Positions 1-9,630 of a stretch of 64,000 bases of DNA are shown piece by piece (the first letter of the stretch is position 1; each line of letters starts with the position of its first letter). Below the pieces are notes generated by a model. It saw only the letters and a program-made list of their open reading frames with translations, ran no database searches and was not told the origin of the DNA. Origin of the DNA: Acidithiobacillus marinus (GTDB lineage Bacteria; Pseudomonadota; Gammaproteobacteria; Acidithiobacillales; Acidithiobacillaceae); contig NZ_MXAV01000004.1 of assembly GCF_002847505.1 (NCBI RefSeq), forward strand, positions 124,001 through 188,000, written 5' to 3'. Position numbers and translations under genes: made by a program.

Positions 1-115
1 TCACAAGAGATTTTAGCGCTGAGAAAACACAGCCCATAAAATCCGTAGAAGTTAAAAGGAGGCAGGCACAGGCTGATCATAAACTCGATTACCTGCTGCA
101 AGGAGCCTTATTGGA

Positions 116-3100
116 ATGTCTCAAACCCGTTTATATTCAAATTCAGCTTCACCTGATGAAGTTCATCAACCCCCAGAGTCATTGGACGCCGCAGGATTGT
201 TGCCACCTCCCTATCGGGACGAGCAAGAGCAGGTCGATAGTCTTCTCTTAGCCCTGGGCGATAAGCTCAATTGGCTGGAAGTGATTGACCAGGCTCGCCC
301 CTGGGTGGAAGCCGTGCGCAAGCAGCCAGCGCCGTTCTGGGCCCTGGAATCTCTGCTCAAAGAATACCCCATCACCAGTGCGGAGGGCTTGGCTTTGATG
401 CGTCTTGCCGAGGCTTTGCTGCGCGTTCCGGATACCGGTACCGCAGCCCTGCTGGCTGCGGATCAATTGGGGCGGGCGCATTTTGCGGGAGAAGAAAAGC
501 AGTCCTGGATTACCCAGATTTCGGGTCGGGTGCTGATATTGTCGCGTCGCCTGCTGGCCGAAAAGGAAACCCGCAATCTGGTGCAGCGCCTTGGGATGAA
601 CACGGTGGTGACCGCTGCCGTGCGCGCCATTGCCCTGCTGGGACGGCAGTTTGTGCTGGGGCAGGATCTGGGCGAGGCGCGGCGTCGGGCCGGAGAGGCC
701 AGAAAAAAGCAGCCTTTATTGTCCTATTCCTATGACATGCTGGGAGAAGGCGCCCGCAACAGTGCCGATGCCGCCCGTTATGCAGCTGCCTATGAATCTG
801 CTTTGCGGGCTCTGGCGACACAACCCGGTAATGGTGGCCCCCGGGAGCGCGATGGTATTTCCATCAAACTCTCGGCGCTGCATCCGCGCTTCGAGGAAGC
901 CCAGCGGGGTCGTTTATGGAAAGAGCTCTTTCCCAAGCTGCAGCAACTGGCGGAACTGGCGGCTCAGGGACGACTGAATCTGACCCTGGACGCGGAGGAA
1001 AGTGATCGTCTGGAACTCCAGCTCGATATGCTGGATGCCTTGCAACAGCATCTGGCCCGTCATGCGACTTGCGCCGGGTGGGAGGGGTTGGGTATTGCCG
1101 TGCAGGCCTATCAAAGCCGCGCCGATGCGGTCATTGAAGAAGTGTTGTCTCGCACCCGCCGTAATCAGAGCCACTTGATGCTGCGCCTGGTCAAAGGGGC
1201 TTACTGGGATATGGAAATCAAAAGAGCCCAGGAAATGGGTCTGGAGGGATATCCGGTTTTTACCCATAAGCATCATTCGGATATCAGCTATCTGGCCTGT
1301 GCGGCACGCCTGCTTGAAGCCGCCAATGGTCCCCGGGCCCTGGTTTATCCTCAGTTTGCCACCCATAATGCGGCGACCATTGCCGCCGTGCTGCGGTTGG
1401 CAGAGCAACAGCCCGACGCCCGCTTTGAAATGCAGCGCTTGCACGGCATGGGAGAAGGAATTTATCGCGAAGTATTGCGCCATGGTTCTATTCAGCGCCT
1501 GCGCATCTATGCACCCGTAGGCCGTCACCGAGATTTACTGGCCTATCTGGTACGGCGTCTGCTCGAAAATGGCGCCAACACTTCATTTATTCATCAGTTG
1601 GCCAATCAGCATGTGGCTGCTGAAGATCTCCTGGTGAGTCCTCTCTGGCGTGCTGAAGAAACAGCATTGCCCAGACCCGCAGAGATCTATGGTTACCTTC
1701 ACGGTGAATGCCGACTGAACAGCCAAGGAATGGATATGACTTATGACACTGAACGTAGTCCGGTACTGGCCGCCGCACGGGCGCTGCGCGTCCAGACGCC
1801 TGAAGAAATCACGGCAGAAAATGTCGACCCGCTGATGCATACCCTCCATGCCGGACAAGTCCGCTGGGATGCTCTGCCGGTGGAGCGACGCGCCGAAATT
1901 TTGACCCAGGCTGCTGATCTGTTGGAGTCCCGGCGCGAGCCCATGCTCGCCCTGGTGATGCGTGAGGCCCACAAAACCCTGGCAGATGCGGTTGCCGAAC
2001 TGCGCGAAGCTGTGGATTTTTGCCGCTATTACGCTATTCAGGCCAAGGCCCTGATGCGCAAGGAGGTACTCCCCGGTCCGACGGGCGAGGCAAATTCCCT
2101 GAATCTTCGGGGACGGGGCGTGTTTGTTTGTATCAGCCCGTGGAATTTCCCCCTAGCGATTTTTGCAGGGCAGGTGGTTGCGGCGCTGGTGACCGGGAAC
2201 AGTGTGGCGGCCAAGCCAGCAGAGCAGACCATGGCTATTGCCCAGGCTTTTGTGGAGTTGCTCTGGGAGGCGGGGGTTCCCCGGGATGCCCTGGCGCTGA
2301 TGCCCGGTGCCGGTGAAACCGTGGGAGCGGCCCTGACAGAACACCCTCTGACCGCCGGAGTGATTTTTACCGGTTCAACCGCTGTCGCCCGCCATATTCA
2401 TCAGTCACTGGCGGTGAAAGACGGTCCCATCGTTCCTTTGATTGCTGAGACGGGGGGCATCAATGCCATGATTGTGGATTCCACCGCCCTGGCGGAGCAG
2501 GTGGTGGATGCCGTTATTGCTTCGGCATTCCGTTCCGCCGGACAACGCTGTTCGGCACTGCGACTGCTCTGTCTGCAGGAAGAATGCGCGGATGAAATTC
2601 TCACTATGTTGACCGGCGCCATGCAGGAGCTGGTGATCGGTCCGGCGCTGGATTATGCCACGGATGTGAGCCCAGTGATTGATGCTGAAGCCCAGTCTCA
2701 TCTTGTGGAACAAATCGGCCGGATAGGTCAGGGCGGCGGTAAATTGCTGGCGCGTACTGCCTGGCCGGCCGCTTTACTGGAGAGTGCCCGGGGCGGGGAT
2801 ACTTCTTTGGCCCTGACCATCGCCGACGATCAACAGCGGGATCTGCATTTTGTGGCTCCCTGTGCGTATGCCATTAACCATGTCAGTCAGGTGCGCGAGG
2901 AAATATTTGGGCCGGTGCTGCAGGTAGTCACCTGGAAGGCCGGGCAAATTGATGCCTTGATCGACGCTATCAACGCACTGGGATTCGGACTGACCCTGGG
3001 TGTACAGACCCGGATTGATGGTCGGGCAGCACATATCGCGGCGCGCTCCCGCTGCGGTAATGTGTATGTCAATCGTAATATGATTGGTGCCGTGGTGGGT

Positions 3101-3253
3101 GTTCAGCCTTTTGGTGGGGAAGGATTAAGCGGTACCGGACCCAAAGCCGGTGGCCCCCATTACCTGCTGCGCATGGTGGCGGAACAGGCTGTGAGCATCA
3201 ATACCACTGCCGCCGGGGGTAATGCGGAACTGCTGGCGCAAGGCCGTTTGTAA
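116..3253 (+). CDS. putA: Bifunctional proline dehydrogenase / glutamate-semialdehyde dehydrogenase PutA
   Basis: Oxidises proline to glutamate in two steps: an FAD-dependent proline dehydrogenase, then an NAD-dependent aldehyde dehydrogenase. The 1045-residue protein shows the PRODH part at about residues 140-500 (KLSALHPRFE at 251-260, later RLVKGAYWD, and the C-terminal PRODH helix with RRLLENGANTSF). The ALDH part covers about 540-1030, with SPWNFPLAIFAG near 673, FTGSTAVAR near 751, catalytic Glu778 (AETGG) and nucleophile Cys812 (GQRCS). AAGGAG at 100-105 supports the ATG at 116. The N-terminus has no recognisable ribbon-helix-helix domain and the length fits the short bifunctional class rather than the roughly 1300-residue trifunctional, self-repressing PutA. 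It converges on the SulP gene with 3 bases between stop codons. Regulation is not visible. Confidence 0.96.
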   Translation: MSQTRLYSNSASPDEVHQPPESLDAAGLLPPPYRDEQEQVDSLLLALGDKLNWLEVIDQARPWVEAVRKQPAPFWALESLLKEYPITSAEGLALMRLAEALLRVPDTGTAALLAADQLGRAHFAGEEKQSWITQISGRVLILSRRLLAEKETRNLVQRLGMNTVVTAAVRAIALLGRQFVLGQDLGEARRRAGEARKKQPLLSYSYDMLGEGARNSADAARYAAAYESALRALATQPGNGGPRERDGISIKLSALHPRFEEAQRGRLWKELFPKLQQLAELAAQGRLNLTLDAEESDRLELQLDMLDALQQHLARHATCAGWEGLGIAVQAYQSRADAVIEEVLSRTRRNQSHLMLRLVKGAYWDMEIKRAQEMGLEGYPVFTHKHHSDISYLACAARLLEAANGPRALVYPQFATHNAATIAAVLRLAEQQPDARFEMQRLHGMGEGIYREVLRHGSIQRLRIYAPVGRHRDLLAYLVRRLLENGANTSFIHQLANQHVAAEDLLVSPLWRAEETALPRPAEIYGYLHGECRLNSQGMDMTYDTERSPVLAAARALRVQTPEEITAENVDPLMHTLHAGQVRWDALPVERRAEILTQAADLLESRREPMLALVMREAHKTLADAVAELREAVDFCRYYAIQAKALMRKEVLPGPTGEANSLNLRGRGVFVCISPWNFPLAIFAGQVVAALVTGNSVAAKPAEQTMAIAQAFVELLWEAGVPRDALALMPGAGETVGAALTEHPLTAGVIFTGSTAVARHIHQSLAVKDGPIVPLIAETGGINAMIVDSTALAEQVVDAVIASAFRSAGQRCSALRLLCLQEECADEILTMLTGAMQELVIGPALDYATDVSPVIDAEAQSHLVEQIGRIGQGGGKLLARTAWPAALLESARGGDTSLALTIADDQQRDLHFVAPCAYAINHVSQVREEIFGPVLQVVTWKAGQIDALIDAINALGFGLTLGVQTRIDGRAAHIAARSRCGNVYVNRNMIGAVVGVQPFGGEGLSGTGPKAGGPHYLLRMVAEQAVSINTTAAGGNAELLAQGRL

Positions 3254-3256
3254 GCT

Positions 3257-4795
3257 TCAGACGAGAGGCTTGAGTACGGGGGTGTCGAAATTCTGCTCCC
3301 GTAATTGAATGTTTTTGAGCACGGCTGCCCGCTCAAAATCACGGATAACTTCGAGTACGTCATGATCGATGAACCGTACTTTTTGGCCATCCAGAATCAC
3401 TTCCGCGCCTCTGGGCAGTTTTTCCAGAATATGGGAGAGACGCGCCTTGTTGACGAAAGTGACCTCCCGGTTCAGGGAGATTTTATAGGCCTCGCCTTCC
3501 CGATCAATTTCTATAGCGCTGTGATAGTTGGCCTTGAGGACAAAGAAAATACCGGCAAGCAGACCGATCACTACGCCGGTAATGAGGCTGGTGAAAAGAA
3601 TGGCGATAATGGTGATGAGAAAGGGCAAATACTGGGATTTATCCAGACGGAACATTTTCCTGAAAATGTGCGGATGGGCCAGTTTGAAACCGACAAAAAT
3701 CAGGATGGCCGCCAGGGCTGCCAGCGGGATGTGATTCATCAGGCTGGCCAGAAACAGTACCGCCAGGAGCAGGAATATTCCATGCAAAAAGGCGCTGGCT
3801 TTAGTACGAGCACCGGCTGCGACGTTGGCCGTGCTGCGGACAATGACCGCAGCAACCGGCAGTCCGCCGATCAATCCGCTGGCCATATTGGCAATGCCCT
3901 GTCCGAGAAGTTCACGGTCCAGAGGCGTCCTTCTTTTGAAGGGATCGAGTTTGTCAGACGCTTCAATGGACAGCAGGCTTTCCAGGCTGGCAATAAAGGT
4001 GATGGCGATAGCCGTAATCCACACGGTTTTGGAGCCAATCATTCCCCAGTCCGGCATTTGCAGCATGCCCTGCAAATCGGCCAGGGAGCGGATCACCGGC
4101 AAATTGACCAGATTGCTTTTGTCGATGGCCAGCCCCGGCAGAAAATGCACAAAGAGCAGGTTGAGCAGCGTTCCCATTACCACCGCCATCAGCGGACCGG
4201 AAAGCCAGGTTTGTTTGCGCAGAATCGCCACATTGTCCCAGAGAATCAGAATGGACAAGGCCAGGACACTGACCAGCAGCGCCCCCCATTCAACGTGTGC
4301 CAAGGCTGACAGTATGGCGCTGAAGGTGTTTTCCCCGTGGCCGTCCCAAAAATCCTGATTGCCGAATTCGCCAATATCAAAGCCAATAGCGAAAGGAAAC
4401 TGTTTGAGAATGATGATGATGCCAATGGCCGATAAAATGCCCTGAATGACGGCAGAGGGGAAAAAATAAGCAATGACGCCGGCCCGGAACAGGGCCAGAA
4501 TAATCTGGATAGCACCGGCGATGACGCCGGCGAGCAGCAATGCCGGAAAGCTGTGCAGGCTTTCCATGGCCACCAGCAGGGTGGCGACAATAGCTGGAGT
4601 GGGGCCGCTGACGGCCAGGGCTGAGCGGCTGAACAGGGGTACCAGTACACCGCCCACAATGCCGGCGATCAAACCTGCTACCAGGGGGGTTCCCGAAGCC
4701 AGTGCGACGCCGAGGCAAAGAGGCATGGCGACCAGCGCTACAACTACCGCAGCAGGCACATCTGCACGCAGATTATGAAGGGGCGAAAGATTCAT
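3257..4795 (-). CDS. SulP-family inorganic anion transporter
   Basis: A 512-residue polytopic inner-membrane protein of the SulP/SLC26 family, which moves sulfate, bicarbonate or related anions. The N-terminal motif GVALASGTPLVAGLIAGIVG and the following SGPTPAIVATLL are typical of the first SulP segments, and about ten hydrophobic segments follow to about residue 420. The last 70 residues (from EVTFVNKARL through GAEVILDGQK) resemble a STAS domain, though shorter than usual. The gene stands alone, between putA (convergent) and the efflux operon (divergent). The substrate cannot be read from sequence: sulfate and bicarbonate are both plausible for an autotrophic sulfur oxidiser. No carbonic anhydrase gene is adjacent. 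Confidence 0.88.
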   Translation of the reverse strand: MNLSPLHNLRADVPAAVVVALVAMPLCLGVALASGTPLVAGLIAGIVGGVLVPLFSRSALAVSGPTPAIVATLLVAMESLHSFPALLLAGVIAGAIQIILALFRAGVIAYFFPSAVIQGILSAIGIIIILKQFPFAIGFDIGEFGNQDFWDGHGENTFSAILSALAHVEWGALLVSVLALSILILWDNVAILRKQTWLSGPLMAVVMGTLLNLLFVHFLPGLAIDKSNLVNLPVIRSLADLQGMLQMPDWGMIGSKTVWITAIAITFIASLESLLSIEASDKLDPFKRRTPLDRELLGQGIANMASGLIGGLPVAAVIVRSTANVAAGARTKASAFLHGIFLLLAVLFLASLMNHIPLAALAAILIFVGFKLAHPHIFRKMFRLDKSQYLPFLITIIAILFTSLITGVVIGLLAGIFFVLKANYHSAIEIDREGEAYKISLNREVTFVNKARLSHILEKLPRGAEVILDGQKVRFIDHDVLEVIRDFERAAVLKNIQLREQNFDTPVLKPLV

Positions 4796-4979
4796 GGACT
4801 GTCCCTGAAAAAGTGCAAGCAGGCTTGCTTGGATTCTATCTTTCCTGTCTGTGCATCGACAAGCCGTCCTTAGGAGAGGTGGTTACGCCTGGCCGTTCTA
4901 CTGCCCGTGTTGCTGGAATCGAGTTGAAGCGGTAATCTCGGCAGCGCAAGAGATGTTACTTATGCTGGGAGTGTAGCCG

Positions 4980-6419
4980 TTGCGACGTGGGTATTTTGTG
5001 GCCTGGGCATTGCTGATGCTCACCGGTTGTGCTCCACGGATGCCGCATTTGGCGGCACCCGACAAAATCCAGAACCTGCGGATCAGCCCCACACTGGTGA
5101 CGGGCAGTTCGACCACCCCGGCACAGCCTGATTGGTGGCGATCCTTGCTGAATCCTGCTGAACAGAAAATTCTCCAACTGGCCTTGTCCAAAAATCCTGA
5201 TTTGGCTGCTGCCGAAGCGCGCGTGCGTCTGGCGACAGCAGATTTGCGTGAGGCTGGCGCTCAGCTTTTACCCCAAGTCCAGGCCAGTGGTCAGTTGGGT
5301 ATCAGTCAATGGACGAAAAACCAGTTTTATCTGCCGCCTTACGCGGGGGAGACCTCCTGGAATAACGCCCTGAAGCTGGATTTTTCGTACAACCTGGATA
5401 TCGGGGGGCAAGAACAGGCTCGTGCAAAAGTCGCTCAATACCGTTTGGGTATCGCCGAGCAACGCCGCCGGGCAGCCGTGTTGCTGGTAGAGAATGCGGT
5501 CCTGCAACAAATCCTGGCGGTAAGGGCTGATGATGCCATCCTGGCGCAGTTGCATCAGGAACAGACACTATTGCGGCAGATTCAGGAAATCGAGAAAGCA
5601 CGGTACCAGCAGGGACTGGCCGACTCTCTGCGTGCCCTGGGCTACGCCCGGCGCATTTCCAGTCTGCAGGAAGACATCGTCATCCAACAGGCCAAAGTCC
5701 GCAAAAACCGACAGGCTCTGGCCGTGCTCTGCGGCGTGGGTACCCGGTTGCCCAGAGACCTTTCGGCCACGCCGGTCCGTATCCCCCTGTCCGGCTGGCA
5801 TATTCCCCGACAGATTCCCGCCGCATGGATTGCGGGGCGTCCCGATGTGCTGGCCCGCCGCAGCGCCATTGAGGCTGCCGCAGAAGCTATCCATGTGGCG
5901 CGAGATGCCTATTATCCCAACGTCAATATTGTCGCTTTTGCCGGTGGCCTGGCGGCAGCCGGCAGCTTGTTCACTTTTTTGCACCCCGGTTCCCTGCAGG
6001 CTGGAGTGGGGCCGGCCATCAGCTTGCCCCTGTTTACCGGTGGCCGTCTGCGGGGCAAATTTGATGCTGCCCGGGCTGATTATCATCTGGCCTTGGCGCA
6101 GTATCAGCAGAGTCTCCTGCAGGCCTTGCAGCAGGTTACAGCGACTTTGACCGATTTACAGGCTGCCGGTCAGGAGCGTACCAGCCTGGACCAGCGCGAC
6201 CATCTCCTGCAGCTTCAAAAGCGCCTGCAGCAACAGCGTTACAAAGCGGGGCTCAGCAATGCTTTGCCCGAACTGGAGGTCAAGCTCACCCTGATCGACA
6301 ACCATCTGCAACAAACGCGATTGAACGCCCGTGCCCGGCAATCCTTGATCAATCTGTATGCGGCCCTGGGTGGGCGGGTGATTCCGGATACCTGGTTCCA
6401 GCATCGGCAAGCACCATGA
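4980..6419 (+). CDS. NodT-type outer-membrane efflux lipoprotein
   Basis: A 479-residue TolC-like outer-membrane channel of the RND/NodT family. It starts at a TTG preceded by GGGAG at about 8 bases. Residues 1-17 form a lipoprotein signal with lipobox LTGC (Cys17 acylated). Two repeats rich in coiled-coil residues follow, as expected for the alpha-barrel (first repeat around ALSKNPDLAAAEARVRLA, second around GRPDVLARRSAIEAAAEA). It is the first gene of a four-gene operon; its stop overlaps the start of the FUSC gene (ATGA), so translation is probably coupled. With the HlyD adaptor and FUSC partner it should form an envelope-spanning exporter, perhaps of aromatic acids. The substrate is inferred from the AaeAB analogy only. 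Confidence 0.9.
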   Translation: MRRGYFVAWALLMLTGCAPRMPHLAAPDKIQNLRISPTLVTGSSTTPAQPDWWRSLLNPAEQKILQLALSKNPDLAAAEARVRLATADLREAGAQLLPQVQASGQLGISQWTKNQFYLPPYAGETSWNNALKLDFSYNLDIGGQEQARAKVAQYRLGIAEQRRRAAVLLVENAVLQQILAVRADDAILAQLHQEQTLLRQIQEIEKARYQQGLADSLRALGYARRISSLQEDIVIQQAKVRKNRQALAVLCGVGTRLPRDLSATPVRIPLSGWHIPRQIPAAWIAGRPDVLARRSAIEAAAEAIHVARDAYYPNVNIVAFAGGLAAAGSLFTFLHPGSLQAGVGPAISLPLFTGGRLRGKFDAARADYHLALAQYQQSLLQALQQVTATLTDLQAAGQERTSLDQRDHLLQLQKRLQQQRYKAGLSNALPELEVKLTLIDNHLQQTRLNARARQSLINLYAALGGRVIPDTWFQHRQAP

Positions 6420-8566
6420 ATTTGGCCACCATTGCCGGTCGCCAAAGCTGGCAGGCTTTCTGGCAGCATAAGGTGCCAGACTGGCTTTTCTGGGGGAAGA
6501 CCGCCCTGGCGGCGCTGTTGGGGCTATGGCTGGCCTATCGCTTTCAGCTCGACTCCCCCGGCACTGTGGTCATTACTGTCTTCATTGTCATGCAGTCACG
6601 CAATGGTATGGTGCTGGCCAAGAGTTTTTATCGCGCGATTGGCACCATCGTTGGGAGTATCGTGGCCTTGTTACTGGTAGCGGCTTTCCCCGATGCGCGT
6701 TTCGGGTTTTTGGCGGGTCTTGCGCTGTGGGTAGGTTTTTGTACGGCGGGCGCCCGGTATTTCCGGAATTTTCAGGCCTATGCTTTTGTGCTGGCGGGCT
6801 ATACGGCAGCCTTGGTGGGTATCCCTGCCGCCCTCGACCCCAGCCATGCGTTTTTTATCGGGGTGGCGCGTCTCAGTGACGTCATGCTCGGTATTGTGGT
6901 GGCCTCGGTGATCAGTGCCCTTGTTTTTCCGCAATCGTTGGAAGAGCTGCTGCGCCAGACTGCCCAGGCCAGACTCCAGCATTTTTTGCGCAACACCCTG
7001 CGGGTGCTCGACGGCGGCGTGGTCCGTGCGGACTGGATGGTTTTACATCTGGAAGCGATTCAGGAGACCTTGCAACTGGACAGTTATCGTTCCAGCAGCC
7101 TCTTTGAAAGTGCCAGGGGACGACAGCACAATGAACGCACCCAGCAGATGATCGCCGATATGATGATGGCTTCTGGCGCCCTGCATTTATTGAACAGTCA
7201 TATACGCAGGCTCCGGCGACCGGAATTTGCGCCCCTCAGGGATCCTGTCCAAGCATTGATCACGCCGTTACGACAGGACTTAGAAAAGCTGCAAAAGGAC
7301 TTGCAACAAAACAGTACGCAGCTGGTGCTGGTACCTATGCAGAAAGTGCTGGAGCGCACGGTCGAGCAGCTGCAGAGCTTGCGTCAGGATTTGCGCGCTT
7401 CCCTGAATCCGGCCCAAGCGCTGGGGTTGGATAGTCTGATTCTGTTGCTTACGCGTTTCCTGGCAGAATTGCTGCGGTATCTGGATAGCTACGATCATTT
7501 CCAGCATCTGGAGTTACCTCCGGCAACCAGGGATATGCCGCTGGCAAGTTTTGCTCGACCGCCTACGGAAATCGTTCAACCCTTGGGCGCAGCTCTGCGT
7601 AGCATCCTGGTTGTAGCTGCTGTGGCATTTTTCTGGCTACAGGCTGCCTGGCCATCGGGACCCGCCGCGCTGATCATCGCCGTAGTGCTCAGCGCCCTTT
7701 TTTCGACCTTCCCGAATCCCTTGGCATCGGTTCGCCAAATGGGTTTCGGTATTGTCGGCGCTTTTCTTGCAGCCCTGTTGTTTAGTCTGGAGTTACTGCC
7801 GAGAGTGCAGGGTTTTACCCTGCTGGCTCTAGCGCTACTGCCTTTCTTTCTGATATCACCCTGGCTACTGACGCGCACTCGCTGGTCCGGTACGGCGGCC
7901 GGATTTGGAATATTTTTCCCACAACTGGCCATTCCCGCCAATGATCAGGCTTTTTCCTACGTGGAAATGCTGAATATGGGCGTCGCAGAGCTCCTTTCAG
8001 TATTTCTGGTGGGAATCGCCTTTTTTCTGATTTTTCCGGCTGGAAATAGTTGGGAGCGCCGCCGACTGTTGATGCATTTACGCCAATGGGTTCGCAGGGT
8101 GGCCAGCGACGAGGCCTCATTGCGTCTGCGCGGTCGGTTTGAGTTCGAAAGCCGCGAATATTTGCGCTTACTGGCTGCAGACCTGGCACCCCAGCAAACC
8201 CGGGATGTGGAAGTGCTGCGCGAGGCGATGCGTTTGAACGAGTTGGGGGAAGCCATCCTGCAGTTACGCACGTTGCTCAATAGACAAACAGAGGGCGGCG
8301 ATCCTTTGCAGCGCTATCAGGAACAGTATGTGGCGCCCTTGCTGCGCATCATTCAACAAAGTCGTGAGGTCCCTGCAACCCCGGAATATCGGGCGCGGGT
8401 CCGGGCCATTCTGGATGCTGTGGCCGAGTTACCTGAGGAGAAAGTGGACCCGGCCCTGCATCCGATTTTGCCTCCCGACGCTTTGTTTCAGGTGTACGTA
8501 CATGTGATTGCCAGCGTGTCCCGGCGATTGTCTGTGGCGACAGAGGAACAAGTCCATGCCCGTTGA
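6416..8566 (+). CDS. FUSC / AaeB-like inner-membrane efflux protein
   Basis: A 716-residue protein with two membrane bundles, about residues 20-165 and 395-545, each followed by a soluble helical region. This is the fusaric acid resistance (FUSC/AaeB) architecture. The first bundle contains TVVITVFIVMQSRNGMVLAKS, and the second repeats the plan with PSGPAALIIAVVLSALFSTF. In the AaeAB family this component exports hydroxylated aromatic carboxylic acids with a HlyD-type adaptor. It overlaps the upstream NodT gene by 4 bases and the downstream DUF1656 gene by 11 bases, so the four proteins are very probably made together. The substrate is unknown; weak-acid export would suit an acidophile but is inference. 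Confidence 0.9.
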   Translation: MNLATIAGRQSWQAFWQHKVPDWLFWGKTALAALLGLWLAYRFQLDSPGTVVITVFIVMQSRNGMVLAKSFYRAIGTIVGSIVALLLVAAFPDARFGFLAGLALWVGFCTAGARYFRNFQAYAFVLAGYTAALVGIPAALDPSHAFFIGVARLSDVMLGIVVASVISALVFPQSLEELLRQTAQARLQHFLRNTLRVLDGGVVRADWMVLHLEAIQETLQLDSYRSSSLFESARGRQHNERTQQMIADMMMASGALHLLNSHIRRLRRPEFAPLRDPVQALITPLRQDLEKLQKDLQQNSTQLVLVPMQKVLERTVEQLQSLRQDLRASLNPAQALGLDSLILLLTRFLAELLRYLDSYDHFQHLELPPATRDMPLASFARPPTEIVQPLGAALRSILVVAAVAFFWLQAAWPSGPAALIIAVVLSALFSTFPNPLASVRQMGFGIVGAFLAALLFSLELLPRVQGFTLLALALLPFFLISPWLLTRTRWSGTAAGFGIFFPQLAIPANDQAFSYVEMLNMGVAELLSVFLVGIAFFLIFPAGNSWERRRLLMHLRQWVRRVASDEASLRLRGRFEFESREYLRLLAADLAPQQTRDVEVLREAMRLNELGEAILQLRTLLNRQTEGGDPLQRYQEQYVAPLLRIIQQSREVPATPEYRARVRAILDAVAELPEEKVDPALHPILPPDALFQVYVHVIASVSRRLSVATEEQVHAR

Positions 8567-8756
8567 AATGGTCTTTTTTGGCGCTTTGGTGCCAACTCTC
8601 CTGCCGGTGTTGGCATTCAGTATTCTGCTTTTTCTGCTGCTCGATAAATGGAGCAGTCGCTGGAATCTGGAGCGTTGGATATGGCATCCAGCGCTGTTTC
8701 GACTCTCTTTTTTTGTCATTGTTTTTACGGCCCTGGCCCTGGGAGTCTATGGATGA
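8556..8756 (+). CDS. DUF1656 (AaeX-like) small membrane protein
   Basis: A 66-residue protein with two hydrophobic segments (about residues 7-30 and 48-64) separated by a Trp/Arg-rich loop (SSRWNLERWIWHPALF). This is the pattern of DUF1656/AaeX proteins that accompany FUSC efflux genes. I chose the ATG at 8556 over the upstream in-frame GTG at 8508 because family members start with about MP.E and lie just inside the end of the FUSC gene. Its stop overlaps the HlyD start (ATGA at 8753-8756). Its biochemical role is not established; the conserved position suggests a small subunit or stabiliser of the pump. Confidence 0.85.
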   Translation: MPVEMVFFGALVPTLLPVLAFSILLFLLLDKWSSRWNLERWIWHPALFRLSFFVIVFTALALGVYG

Positions 8757-9625
8757 TTCGTCGCTTTGTTCGCGTCCTTGTGACCCTTCTGGTACTGGCT
8801 CTTGCCGTCTATCTGGGCTGGCGTTTATGGCATGCCTATATGGACCTTCCGTGGACGCGGGACGCCGTGGTTCAGGCGCAAATTGTCGAGATCAATGGCG
8901 ATGTGAGTGGCCGGGTCACGCAGGTTTTGGTCAAGGATAACCAGTCTGTCGCAGCGGGGGCTTTGCTGTTTCGTATTGATCCGCAGCGCTATCAGTTAGC
9001 CCTGGATAAAGCCCAAGCGACCCTCGCCGAAGCCAGTACCCGGCTGGCCCTGCGTCGTGAGCAGGCAGCGCGGCGTGCCGGTTTGCCTGCGGCTGCAGTT
9101 TCTGCCGAGGCCCGTTCCGATGCCGAGCTGGCAGTCCGCGTCGCAGCAGAACAACTGCGCGCCGCTCAGGCGGCTGTGCGTTTGGCGGCTTATGACTTGT
9201 CGCGAACAGCGGTCCGGGCACCGGTTGCCGGCACCATTACGCATCTGCGGCTGCGTGCCGGAGATTATGCACAGCAGGGTCAAGCCCTGTTGGCTCTGGT
9301 GGAAGCCAAGTCCTACTGGATTGATGCTTATTTTGAGCAGACCCGCCTTCGGGGTGTGCATATTGGCGAGCATGCCCGGATTACCCTGTTGGGGGCGCAT
9401 GAGAGCCTGCCCGGAATCGTGGAGAGCATCGCTCCAGCCATTGCTGACCGCGAAAGTCAGACCGGCGAGAGGTTACAGGCCAGAGTGCGGGCAAGCTTCA
9501 ACTGGGTGCGGTTACCTTCAAGAATCCCGGTGCGCATTCGCTTGCTCAAAAACCCCAACAATTTTCCTCTGGTGGCCGGCATGATCTGCTCCGTGCGGAT
9601 CGAAAAAAAGTCGCAGCATCAATAA
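8753..9625 (+). CDS. HlyD-family periplasmic adaptor (AaeA/EmrA-like)
   Basis: A 290-residue membrane-fusion protein linking the FUSC pump to the outer-membrane channel. One N-terminal transmembrane helix (about residues 6-26) is followed by a lipoyl-type half motif (INGDVSGRVTQVLVKDNQSV), a helical hairpin, and the second half motif (VRAPVAGTITHLRLRAGDYA), then a beta-barrel region. The ATG at 8753 overlaps the DUF1656 stop and places the helix at the very N-terminus; the longer frame from 8648 would only duplicate coding sequence of the preceding gene. It is the last gene of the operon, and a hairpin at 9631-9652 follows. Confidence 0.9.
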   Translation: MIRRFVRVLVTLLVLALAVYLGWRLWHAYMDLPWTRDAVVQAQIVEINGDVSGRVTQVLVKDNQSVAAGALLFRIDPQRYQLALDKAQATLAEASTRLALRREQAARRAGLPAAAVSAEARSDAELAVRVAAEQLRAAQAAVRLAAYDLSRTAVRAPVAGTITHLRLRAGDYAQQGQALLALVEAKSYWIDAYFEQTRLRGVHIGEHARITLLGAHESLPGIVESIAPAIADRESQTGERLQARVRASFNWVRLPSRIPVRIRLLKNPNNFPLVAGMICSVRIEKKSQHQ

Positions 9626-9630
9626 ATGAA

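Noticed and set aside
1-115. Left-edge sequence before putA
   Set aside because: Only the putA ribosome site is clear; possible -10-like TAAAAT has no matching -35, so no promoter is claimed.
3250-3290. Imperfect AAGCTT/AGGCTT stem between putA and the SulP gene
   Set aside because: Short, mismatched and inside the coding end of the SulP gene; not a credible terminator.
3305-4309. 334-codon plus-strand frame opposite the SulP gene
   Set aside because: Low-complexity Gln/Gly/Asp-rich translation typical of the complement of a membrane-protein gene; the minus strand encodes a clear transporter.
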